15,241 nucleotides of DNA from JBKDZR01 sp047971485 (GTDB lineage Bacteria; Pseudomonadota; Alphaproteobacteria; Rhodobacterales; Rhodobacteraceae), in assembly GCA_047971485.1 (NCBI GenBank), contig JBKDZR010000110.1, forward strand, positions 1 to 15,241, in the 5' to 3' direction. A program made the translations under genes and the position numbers. The notes under the pieces are model-generated. The model was not told the DNA's origin. It saw only the letters and a list, made by a program, of their open reading frames with translations, and did no database searches. Of the stretch, positions 1-6,209 are shown piece after piece. How positions within the stretch are numbered: the stretch's first letter is position 1; the number at the start of each line of letters is the position of its first letter.

Positions 1-1032
1 GATCTGCAAAAACGCCTTGGCGATATCATCGTGGCTTATCGCCGCGATCGGACCCCGGTCTATTGCCGCGACATCAAGGCCGACGGTGCCATGACCGTGC
101 TGCTGAAAGACGCGATGCAGCCGAACCTGGTGCAGACGCTGGAAAACAACCCGGCCTTTGTTCATGGCGGCCCGTTTGCCAATATCGCCCATGGCTGTAA
201 CTCGGTCATGGCTACCACCACGGCGCTGAAAATCGCCGATTACGTGGTGACCGAGGCCGGCTTTGGCGCCGATCTGGGGGCTGAGAAGTTCTTTGACATC
301 AAGTGCCGCAAGGCCGGCCTGAAACCGGCCGCTGTTGTCATCGTCGCCACCGTGCGTGCGATGAAGATGAATGGCGGTGTGTCCAAAGACGATCTGGGCA
401 AGGAAAATGTCGAGGCCGTCAAGAAGGGCTGTGCCAACCTTGGTCGTCATATCGAGAACGTCAAACAGTTCGGTGTGCCGGCCATTGTCGGGATCAACCA
501 TTTCATCACCGACACCGATGCCGAGGTTGCGGCCCTTCAGGCCTATGTGAAGGAGCAGGGCTCCGAGGCGGTTCTGTGCCGTCACTGGGCGCTTGGCTCG
601 GACGGGACGAAGGAACTGGCCGAACGCGTGGTCAAGATTGTCGAGGGCAAGTCTGCGCAATTCGCGCCGCTCTACCCCGACAACATGTCCCTGTTCGAGA
701 AGATCGAAACCGTTGCCAAGCGCATCTATCGTGCCGATGAAGTGATCGCCGACAAGAAGATCCGCGATCAGTTGAAACAATGGGAAGAGGATGGCTACGG
801 CAACCTGCCGGTCTGCATGGCCAAGACCCAGTATTCCTTCACCACCGATCCCAACCGCCGCGGTGCGCCCACGGGCCACAGTCTGCCGGTGCGGGAGGTG
901 CGGTTGTCGGCCGGTGCCGGTTTCGTGGTGGTGGTCTGCGGTGAGATCATGACCATGCCGGGCCTGCCCCGTAAACCTTCGGCCGAAGCGATCATGCTCA
1001 ATGACGATGGGCTGATCGAAGGCCTGTTCTGA
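1..1032 (+). CDS. fhs: Formate-tetrahydrofolate ligase (formyl-THF synthetase), 3' part only
   Basis: This cytosolic enzyme joins formate to tetrahydrofolate using ATP, giving 10-formyl-THF for one-carbon metabolism. The reading frame is open from base 1, so the gene begins before the window. About 343 C-terminal residues of a family usually near 555 are present, and the N-terminal P-loop part is missing. Recognisable family blocks are GAMTVLLKDAMQPNLVQTLE, FANIAHGCNSV, VVTEAGFGADLGAEKFFDIK and, near the end, VREVRLSAGAGF followed by IMTMPGLPRKP. The GTG at 31 is an internal valine codon, not the start. The stop overlaps the GAGGA ribosome site of the next gene, which begins 10 nt later, so the two are probably co-transcribed. 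Identity is near certain; whether the enzyme mainly assimilates or oxidises formate cannot be told from here. Confidence 0.97.
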   Translation, partial: DLQKRLGDIIVAYRRDRTPVYCRDIKADGAMTVLLKDAMQPNLVQTLENNPAFVHGGPFANIAHGCNSVMATTTALKIADYVVTEAGFGADLGAEKFFDIKCRKAGLKPAAVVIVATVRAMKMNGGVSKDDLGKENVEAVKKGCANLGRHIENVKQFGVPAIVGINHFITDTDAEVAALQAYVKEQGSEAVLCRHWALGSDGTKELAERVVKIVEGKSAQFAPLYPDNMSLFEKIETVAKRIYRADEVIADKKIRDQLKQWEEDGYGNLPVCMAKTQYSFTTDPNRRGAPTGHSLPVREVRLSAGAGFVVVVCGEIMTMPGLPRKPSAEAIMLNDDGLIEGLF

Positions 1033-1042
1033 GGACGATGCG

Positions 1043-1900
1043 ATGATCCGCAAGATCGTTGTTCCGGTCCGCGGCGATGGCAAGGGCGTTAACGTCCTTG
1101 CCCACGCCGTGGCCCTGGCCCGGCGCCACAAGTCCCATATCCTTGTGGCCCATTGCCGGCCCCGCCCCGAGGACATGCTGCCCTTTGGCGTGCCCATGCC
1201 GCAATTCGCGCGTGACCAGTTGATGAAGCAGTCCATCGCCCTGGCCAATGCCGAAGAGGAAACTCTGCGCGAACGCTTGCGCGCCCGTGCCGAGAAGCTT
1301 GGGCTGAACAACACCGATACGCCTGTTGCGGGAACGGCCAGCATCCAGTTCATTGAAGAGGCGGGCAAGATGGCCGATCTGATCCGCCATCATGGCCGGC
1401 TGGCGGATCTCATCGCTGTGGCGCAGCCGGACAAGGCGATGAATCTGGGGGCCAATACCCTGAAATCGGCGCTGTTCCATACGGGCAGCCCGGTTCTGAT
1501 GTGCCCACCCACTGAAACGGTTCCTGATGATCTGGGCAACCATGTGGCGATTGCCTGGAACGGGTCGTTGGAGGCGTCGCGCGCGGTGACCATGACCATG
1601 CCGATCATTGAGGCCGCCAGCCGGGTGACCATCCTGCACGGCAGCACCGGGGCCCCCCATGGGGCGACTACCGAGGATCTGCTGGCCTATCTGTCGATGC
1701 GGGGGGTCACCGCCCAGAGGGTCAAGTTCGATGCCAAGCGTGGTGTCGCCAAGGGGCTGCTGGCCGCTACCCGCGATCAGGGGGCGGATATGCTGATCAT
1801 GGGGGCGTATGGGGACAGCCATGAACGAGAAATCCTTTTCGGCGGCAATACTCAGACTATTGTCGAGAAAGCGGATAGCCCGATCCTGATGGTCCACTGA
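1043..1900 (+). CDS. Universal stress protein, tandem two-domain UspA family
   Basis: This is a soluble cytoplasmic protein of 285 residues, about twice a single Usp domain. Domain 1 runs from about residue 1 to 155, starting with the strand IRKIVVPVRG. Domain 2 starts near 165 (HVAIAWNGSLEASRAV). Only domain 2 ends with the nucleotide-binding signature, GAYGDSHEREILFGGNT, which fits the G-2x-G-9x-G pattern. The matching part of domain 1 (LIAVAQPDKAMNLGANTL) is degenerate, so I infer one working ATP site. The ATG follows GAGGA at 1031-1035, which overlaps the fhs stop, suggesting translational coupling. A transporter operon begins 138 nt downstream. Usp proteins bind ATP and modulate stress responses, and TeaD regulates a TRAP transporter in Halomonas. 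A similar role here is a guess from position only. Confidence 0.9.
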   Translation: MIRKIVVPVRGDGKGVNVLAHAVALARRHKSHILVAHCRPRPEDMLPFGVPMPQFARDQLMKQSIALANAEEETLRERLRARAEKLGLNNTDTPVAGTASIQFIEEAGKMADLIRHHGRLADLIAVAQPDKAMNLGANTLKSALFHTGSPVLMCPPTETVPDDLGNHVAIAWNGSLEASRAVTMTMPIIEAASRVTILHGSTGAPHGATTEDLLAYLSMRGVTAQRVKFDAKRGVAKGLLAATRDQGADMLIMGAYGDSHEREILFGGNTQTIVEKADSPILMVH

Positions 1901-2026
1901 CCGGCCGGTATCGGGACACGGCGGATTGCGCCGTCGCAACAAGAGAGATGAATTAATCGTCCGAATCCCATCGTTCTGCGCGTCAGAGGAACGCGTGGTG
2001 CGTAGGCACTTGTGAAGATCCAACCC

Positions 2027-2034
2027 AGGGAGGA
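2027..2034 (+). promoter_or_regulatory. Ribosome binding site that sets the tctC start
   Basis: AGGGAGGA lies 4 nt before the ATG at 2039. This strong Shine-Dalgarno sequence argues against the longer in-frame GTG start at 2012, which would place the site inside the coding region and put a charged stretch before the signal peptide. Confidence 0.8.
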
Positions 2035-2038
2035 TAGC

Positions 2039-3028
2039 ATGGGTATGTCGAAACTAACGGGTCTGTTGGGCTCGGTCGCGCTGATGGCGGCTGTGCCCGG
2101 TATGGCGGCGGCGGAATGGCAGCCGCGCAAGCCGGTCGAATTCATTATCATGGCGGGCACAGGCGGCGGCGCCGACCAGATCGCCCGGCTGTTGCAGGGG
2201 TTGATCCAGAAAAAGGACCTCAGCCCGCGTCCCTTCATTCCGATCAACAAGCCCGGTGGGTCTGGCGCCGAGGCCCTGTCCTACATCAAGGGCAAGGAAG
2301 GCGATGACCACACGCTTCTGGTGGCATTGAACAGCTTTTACACCACGCCGCTGATCCAGAAGGAACTGGATATCGACATCACCACCTTCGCGCCCATCGG
2401 GCGGATGGCGATGGACACGTTCCTGCTGTGGGTCAATTCCGAGCGCGAGGATATCACCGATCTGGACAGTTTCGTGGCCACCGTGAAGGAGGCGGGCAAG
2501 AACTGGAAGGTGGGCGGTACCGGCATGGGGCAGGAGGATTCGATCCTGACCGCCATGATGGAGGCTGAACTGGGCGTGGATATGACCTATATCCCCTTCG
2601 AGGGGGGCGGGACCGTGGCCAAGAACCTGGTCGGCAACCAGATCGATTCGACGGTGAACAACCCCTCCGAACAGATCGAGTTCTGGCGCGCCGGTAACAC
2701 CAAGGCGCTGGTTCAGTTCAACGATGTGCGCAAACCCCCGTTCGAGGACGTGCCCACCGCACAGGAGGTCGGACTGGACATCGTTTATTTCATGCAGCGC
2801 TCGATCAGCGGTCCGGCGGGCATGAACCCCGAGGCGGTGGCCTGGTATCAGGACCTGTTCAAGACCCTCTTCGACTCCCAGGAATGGCAGGATTATTGCG
2901 AATCCGACGGGCTGACCTGTGAGGAATGGCTGTCCGGCGACGGGTTGCTGGCCTTCCATGACAGCCAGCTCAAGCGCCATGAGGAACTGATCGCCAAGGT
3001 TGGCGCAGGGGCAATCATGTCCGAGTGA
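2039..3028 (+). CDS. tctC: Tripartite tricarboxylate transporter, periplasmic substrate-binding protein (TctC/Bug family)
   Basis: This protein captures an organic acid, often a carboxylate, in the periplasm and delivers it to the TctA-TctB membrane pair. The product from the ATG at 2039 has 329 residues. An N-terminal signal peptide (hydrophobic GLLGSVALMAAVPGMAAA, probable cut after AAA near residue 25) lacks a lipobox cysteine, so the mature protein should be soluble. The two ligand-loop motifs of the family are visible: GTGGGADQIARLL near residue 40 and INKPGGSGAEAL near 72. The only two cysteines are C287 and C294 near the C-terminus, so a disulfide is possible. It heads a tctCBA cluster. 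The upstream gap 1901-2038 holds a small hairpin (1918-1934) and no convincing promoter. The family is clear; the substrate is not predictable, because Bug-type proteins bind many different acids. Confidence 0.93.
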   Translation: MGMSKLTGLLGSVALMAAVPGMAAAEWQPRKPVEFIIMAGTGGGADQIARLLQGLIQKKDLSPRPFIPINKPGGSGAEALSYIKGKEGDDHTLLVALNSFYTTPLIQKELDIDITTFAPIGRMAMDTFLLWVNSEREDITDLDSFVATVKEAGKNWKVGGTGMGQEDSILTAMMEAELGVDMTYIPFEGGGTVAKNLVGNQIDSTVNNPSEQIEFWRAGNTKALVQFNDVRKPPFEDVPTAQEVGLDIVYFMQRSISGPAGMNPEAVAWYQDLFKTLFDSQEWQDYCESDGLTCEEWLSGDGLLAFHDSQLKRHEELIAKVGAGAIMSE

Positions 3029-3036
3029 TCGGATAC

Positions 3037-3060
3037 CCGGGCCGGTTCTTGCCGGCCCGG
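3037..3060 (+). other. Strong intercistronic stem-loop between tctC and tctB
   Basis: A perfect 9-bp stem, CCGGGCCGG (3037-3045) with CCGGCCCGG (3052-3060), closes a 6-nt loop. It starts 8 nt after the tctC stop. No T-run follows, so it does not look like a simple intrinsic terminator. I infer partial termination or protection of the tctC 3' end, which would let the binding protein be made in excess over the membrane subunits. Confidence 0.6.
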
Positions 3061-3064
3061 ACCT

Positions 3065-3095
3065 CCGACCGCAGGCAGGTGCGTTGAGCGGTCGG
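3065..3095 (+). other. Second intercistronic stem-loop, upstream of tctB
   Basis: An 8-bp perfect stem, CCGACCGC (3065-3072) with GCGGTCGG (3088-3095), encloses a 15-nt loop. It is followed by CCTTTA, a very weak T-tract. It sits directly after the first hairpin and 37 nt before the tctB start, and together they could act as a leaky terminator or RNA-processing element. Confidence 0.5.
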
Positions 3096-3132
3096 CCTTT
3101 ACAGCGATAACATAAAGGGATTGGAGGGCTTC

Positions 3133-3657
3133 ATGTCTGTTCGCATGGCAGAACTCTTGATGGGCGTGTGCATGTTGTTGGTCTCGCTGGGCCTCATGTA
3201 TTCCGTCGTGAGTGATGATCTCAATATCGGCTGGGTTCAGGGGCAGGGGCCGGGTGCGGGCATGTGGCCCTTCTGGTTGTCTCTGGGGATGGCGCTGACC
3301 TCGTGCTGGACGATCCTGCGCTGGGTACGGCGGCAAACCTGGGAATCGCGCAACGAGGCGCCCTATATCGACCCCGATACCGTCTTTCTTGTGGGGATCA
3401 CCGCCGCGGCCATCCTGGGGCTGTTGGTCCTGACCACCATCATCGGTCTCTATTTCGCGATGATGGTGTTCCTGGTGTTTTATCTCAAGGTCATCGGGCG
3501 CCACAAATGGGGCATCACCATGATCGTCACGTTCCTGGTGCCATTCCTCGTCTACATGCTGTTCGAGGTGGCCTTGGCGAAATACCTGCCGCGCGGCCTG
3601 CCGTTCTTTGAGAACATCATGCTGGTGATCGACGACTTTCGTTATTCGATCATGTGA
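3133..3657 (+). CDS. tctB: Tripartite tricarboxylate transporter, small membrane subunit TctB
   Basis: This is the small inner-membrane subunit that pairs with TctA. It has 174 residues, normal for the family, and four or five hydrophobic segments at about residues 8-25, 44-62, 84-106, 107-120 and 128-148. The segment GQGPGAGMWPFW before the second helix matches the glycine-proline loop of TctB proteins. The ATG at 3133 is chosen because GGAGGG (3123-3128) sits 4 nt upstream; an in-frame TTG at 3121 would overlap that site. TctB proteins are poorly conserved, so much of the assignment rests on size, topology and the place between tctC and tctA, 29 nt before tctA. Confidence 0.88.
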   Translation: MSVRMAELLMGVCMLLVSLGLMYSVVSDDLNIGWVQGQGPGAGMWPFWLSLGMALTSCWTILRWVRRQTWESRNEAPYIDPDTVFLVGITAAAILGLLVLTTIIGLYFAMMVFLVFYLKVIGRHKWGITMIVTFLVPFLVYMLFEVALAKYLPRGLPFFENIMLVIDDFRYSIM

Positions 3658-3686
3658 TGCGGCCCAGAGCATAGGAACATCCGAAA

Positions 3687-5201
3687 ATGGACAATATCCT
3701 GACATTGCTGGGCATGGGACTGTTGGAGTCCTTTCAGCCCTTGAACCTGATGATGATCTTTCTCGGCTGTCTGGCCGGGCTGTTCATCGGCGCCATGCCG
3801 GGGCTGGGATCGGTCAATGGGGTGGCCATTCTGCTGCCCGTGACCTTCCTGGTGCCACCGACCTCGGCGATCATCTTTCTGGCCGCACTCTATTATGGGG
3901 CGATGTACGGGGGGGCGGTCAGTTCAATCACCCTGGGTATTCCCGGCGCCTCGACGGCGGTGGCCACGGTCTTTGACGGCCGCCCCATGGCGCAAAGCGG
4001 GCGGGCCGACAAGGCGTTGATGGCGGCGGCGATCGCATCCTTCATCGGCGGCACGATTTCGGTGATCCTGTTCACCGGGTTCGCCCCGCCCCTGGCGCAA
4101 TTCGCCCTGCGCTTCGGTCCGCAGGAAGAATTTGCGCTGATGCTGCTGGCCTTTGCCACCTTCATCGGGTTGGGCGGAGACGACATCCCGAAGACGATCT
4201 TCTCGATCATGGTCGGGCTGGTGCTTGCGGCGGTGGGCTTTGACATCATCTCGGGCAAGCCGCGGCTGATCTTTTTCGACATGGTCGAGTTCCAGCGCGG
4301 CATCGAATTCCTGGTGCTGGCCATCGGGATCTATGGCATCGGCGAGATGCTGTGGACGCTGGAACACACCAAGGGCGCTGTCCAGATCCACAAGGTCGAG
4401 GTGGGCTTTCAACGGATCGTCCAGAACCTGGCGCAGGTGAAGAAGTATTTCCCCAGCACGCTTCTGGGATCTGTTCTGGGGTTCTTCGTCGGCACCCTGC
4501 CGGCGGCGGGGGCGACACCTGCCTCACTGATGTCCTATGGGCTGGCCAAGACCTTTTCCAAGGATCCCGACAGTTTCGGCAAGGGCAATGTGTCCGGTGT
4601 CGCGGCGCCCGAGGCGGCCAATAACGCGGCCTCGACCGGGTCGATGCTGCCGATGATCACCCTGGGGATCCCTGGATCGCCGACCACGGCGATCCTGCTG
4701 GGGGGGATGATCATCTGGGGCTTGCGGCCGGGACCGTTGTTGTTCACCGAAAGCCCGGATTTCGTCTGGGGGCTGATCGGATCCATGTATGTCGCCAATG
4801 GGATGACCGTGGTGTTGAACATCGCGTTGATCCCGCTGTTCATCCGGGTTCTGGCCATGCCGTTCACGATTCTGGCGCCGATCATCTTTATCCTGTGTGT
4901 GGTCGGGGTGTTCGCCACGACGGATCGGATGTTCGATGTCTGGCTGATGTTCCTGATGGGGATGGCCGGGTATCTGCTGCGCAAGCTGAACTATCCGGTG
5001 GCGCCGGCGGTTCTGGCGATCGTATTGGGGCCGTTGGCTGAGAAATCGCTGCGTCAGTCACTGATTTCCAGCCAGGGCGATCCGATGACCTTCATCGAGC
5101 GGCCAATTTCGCTGAGCTGCATTCTGATCGCGGTGGTGCTGGTGCTCTATCCGGTGGTCGGGGCGATGCGCAAGAAGCGCAAGGCGGCGCTGGTCGATTG
5201 A
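3687..5201 (+). CDS. tctA: Tripartite tricarboxylate transporter, large permease subunit TctA
   Basis: This 504-residue inner-membrane protein forms the transport channel of the TctCBA system, a secondary transporter driven by an ion gradient. It is hydrophobic throughout, with roughly ten or more membrane segments. Family motifs are AMPGLGSVNGVAILLPVTF (about residues 36-54), TLGIPGAST (82-90) with VFDGRPMAQSG after it, and a second related copy, TLGIPGSPTTAILLGGM, with GIPG at 327-330. The paired GIPG motifs show the internal duplication typical of TctA. AGGA at 3673-3676 precedes the ATG by 10 nt. It is the last gene of the block; a hairpin begins 7 nt after its stop. The annotation is secure, the substrate unknown. 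Confidence 0.96.
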   Translation: MDNILTLLGMGLLESFQPLNLMMIFLGCLAGLFIGAMPGLGSVNGVAILLPVTFLVPPTSAIIFLAALYYGAMYGGAVSSITLGIPGASTAVATVFDGRPMAQSGRADKALMAAAIASFIGGTISVILFTGFAPPLAQFALRFGPQEEFALMLLAFATFIGLGGDDIPKTIFSIMVGLVLAAVGFDIISGKPRLIFFDMVEFQRGIEFLVLAIGIYGIGEMLWTLEHTKGAVQIHKVEVGFQRIVQNLAQVKKYFPSTLLGSVLGFFVGTLPAAGATPASLMSYGLAKTFSKDPDSFGKGNVSGVAAPEAANNAASTGSMLPMITLGIPGSPTTAILLGGMIIWGLRPGPLLFTESPDFVWGLIGSMYVANGMTVVLNIALIPLFIRVLAMPFTILAPIIFILCVVGVFATTDRMFDVWLMFLMGMAGYLLRKLNYPVAPAVLAIVLGPLAEKSLRQSLISSQGDPMTFIERPISLSCILIAVVLVLYPVVGAMRKKRKAALVD

Positions 5202-5208
5202 CGTGGAG

Positions 5209-5234
5209 GGGCGGGAGAAAGGGGGCTCCCGCCC
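5209..5234 (+). terminator. Hairpin terminator after tctA
   Basis: A perfect 9-bp stem, GGGCGGGAG (5209-5217) with CTCCCGCCC (5226-5234), has an 8-nt loop and is followed by GTCTTC, a weak T-tract. It begins 7 nt after the tctA stop, between convergent genes, and is the best terminator candidate in the window for the left block. Confidence 0.65.
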
Positions 5235-5240
5235 GTCTTC

Positions 5241-5289
5241 GATGCCGGGGGCATCTTATCCCGTTGGGCCGTGCGCCGCTGCGCGGCGC
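5241..5289. terminator. Two further small hairpins between convergent genes
   Basis: GATGCC (5241-5246) pairs with GGCATC (5250-5255) across a 3-nt loop and is followed by TTATC. GCGCCGC (5273-5279) pairs with GCGGCGC (5283-5289), also across 3 nt. With the tctA hairpin they fill the 103-nt space between tctA and the opposing acetyltransferase gene, so they may end transcription from either side. Confidence 0.4.
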
Positions 5290-5304
5290 TGTCGGGCGGG
5301 GTGC

Positions 5305-5775
5305 TCAGGCGAGGCGTTTTTCCATGCGGAAATTGGTTAGGGTGACGCCGTGTCTGATGACTTGCTGGGCGCCGTGGTCGGTCCAGCCCTGGCGCAGGAA
5401 GAAGCGCCGGGCCAGGTGGCTGGCTTCGGTATCCAGGCGGGTATGGCCCAGGTCGCGGGCGATCCCCAGCATCCGGTCATGGAGGGCGGCGGCCACGCCG
5501 GTGACCATGGCCTGGGGGTGGACATAGGCGAGATCCAGGTGTCCGTCCCTGCCCAATGTCATGAAGCCGGCCGGGGCCAGGTGCGTTGTTTCGGCGACCA
5601 GAGTGATTTCCGCGCCCAGCCGGTCAGCCCAGTCTGGACCCGGTGCATCGGGGGGTGCCCAGGCTGTGCGCTCGGCCGCCGTGTAGAACCGGGCCGCGCC
5701 TTCGTGCACCGCGCGGTGGAAGAGATCGGACAGCTCCGGTGCGTCCGTTGGTCGATAGGGGCGGATCCGGATCAT
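5305..5775 (-). CDS. GNAT-family N-acetyltransferase
   Basis: This is a small cytosolic acetyltransferase of 156 residues that would move an acetyl group from acetyl-CoA to an amine; the acceptor is unknown. The N-terminus IRIRPYRPTDAPELSDLFHR is the usual first strand and helix of the fold. The cofactor-binding core spans about 82-105 (LAYVHPQAMVTGVAAALHDRM), where the common Q/RxxGxG/A loop appears as QAMVTGVA. The stretch TEASHLARRFFLRQGW (116-131) matches the conserved end of YafP-like GNATs. No good ribosome site precedes the ATG, so the start rests on the homologous-looking N-terminus. The gene is convergent with tctA and divergent from pntA. Its neighbours give no clue to the substrate. 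Confidence 0.85.
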   Translation of the reverse strand: MIRIRPYRPTDAPELSDLFHRAVHEGAARFYTAAERTAWAPPDAPGPDWADRLGAEITLVAETTHLAPAGFMTLGRDGHLDLAYVHPQAMVTGVAAALHDRMLGIARDLGHTRLDTEASHLARRFFLRQGWTDHGAQQVIRHGVTLTNFRMEKRLA

Positions 5776-5863
5776 GGGGTGGGCCGGAGCGATGAAATGG
5801 GCGCGCGCATGGGGCTGTCCTTATGATGCGCGGTCTTTGGAACACGGGGGCGTGGCTTGCAAG

Positions 5864-5900
5864 GGGCGGGGTCGTCACAGAGTAGGGCGGGGTCGTCACA
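5864..5900. repeat. Tandem 16-bp direct repeat with 21-nt period
   Basis: GGGCGGGGTCGTCACA occurs at 5864-5879 and again, identical, at 5885-5900. The 21-nt period is two DNA helical turns, so both copies face the same side of the helix, as expected for paired binding sites of a regulator. It lies between divergent genes, 89 nt from the acetyltransferase start and about 310 nt from pntA. A chance local duplication is the alternative. Confidence 0.6.
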
Positions 5901-6122
5901 CAGAGGAAACGAGATTAACCCTGGGGAAAATCCGCGCGTTCATGACAGATGATGCCGGTGAAGTTGCCCGGATTTCAGGGGACGGCCCTGGGTCGGGACA
6001 TTTTGCGCCGGCGCCCAGGGTTGTCAAACGATATCAGGTGCTTGGGATGCTTTTCGCCGGCCATCCCCGGTGCCGGCCTGTGGGAGGCTTTGCCATTGTG
6101 CCGCGGTTGGCAGTGCAACGGC

Positions 6123-6150
6123 TTGCCTGTCCGGCGCCCGCCTGTATAGG
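6123..6150 (+). promoter_or_regulatory. Candidate promoter of pntAB
   Basis: TTGCCT (6123-6128) and TATAGG (6145-6150), each matching four of six consensus bases, are separated by 16 nt. Transcription would start near 6157, giving a leader of about 53 nt before the chosen GTG. This is by-eye matching in GC-rich DNA and is only suggestive. Confidence 0.4.
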
Positions 6151-6195
6151 TGATTACGGTCATTTTATGGCCATGTCCGGCGACAATGAACGAAA

Positions 6196-6201
6196 AGGGG
6201 A
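6196..6201 (+). promoter_or_regulatory. Ribosome binding site supporting the pntA GTG start
   Basis: AGGGGA lies 8 nt before the GTG at 6210. It favours that codon over the in-frame ATG at 6186 and the GTG at 6150, both of which lie upstream of this site. Confidence 0.6.
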
Positions 6202-6209
6202 CAAATGCC

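Larger units (their letters stand above)
5776..6209. other. 434-nt intergenic region between the acetyltransferase gene and pntA
   Basis: No convincing gene is present; the frames open across it have no recognisable protein character. It holds a 16-bp direct repeat (5864-5900), an inverted repeat CCCTGGG/CCCAGGG (5986-5992 and 6014-6020) enclosing most of the palindrome GCGCCGGCGC (6005-6014), two copies of GCCGGCC (6056-6062, 6072-6078) and a candidate promoter before pntA. It is probably the control region of two divergent genes. Confidence 0.6.

Noticed and set aside
1918..1934. Small hairpin ACGGCG/CGCCGT after the stress protein gene as a terminator
   Set aside because: Only 6 bp with no T-run; not enough to claim that transcription ends before tctC.
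998..2023. A 341-codon open frame on the - strand opposite the stress protein gene
   Set aside because: Shadow of the Usp gene, with no recognisable motif and no ribosome site.
2012..2038. Upstream GTG start for the binding protein
   Set aside because: The strong AGGGAGGA site lies inside this extension and points to the ATG at 2039, which also gives a normal signal peptide.
5864..5900. CRISPR-like array
   Set aside because: Only two copies of a 16-mer with a 5-nt gap; no spacers of CRISPR length and no cas gene.
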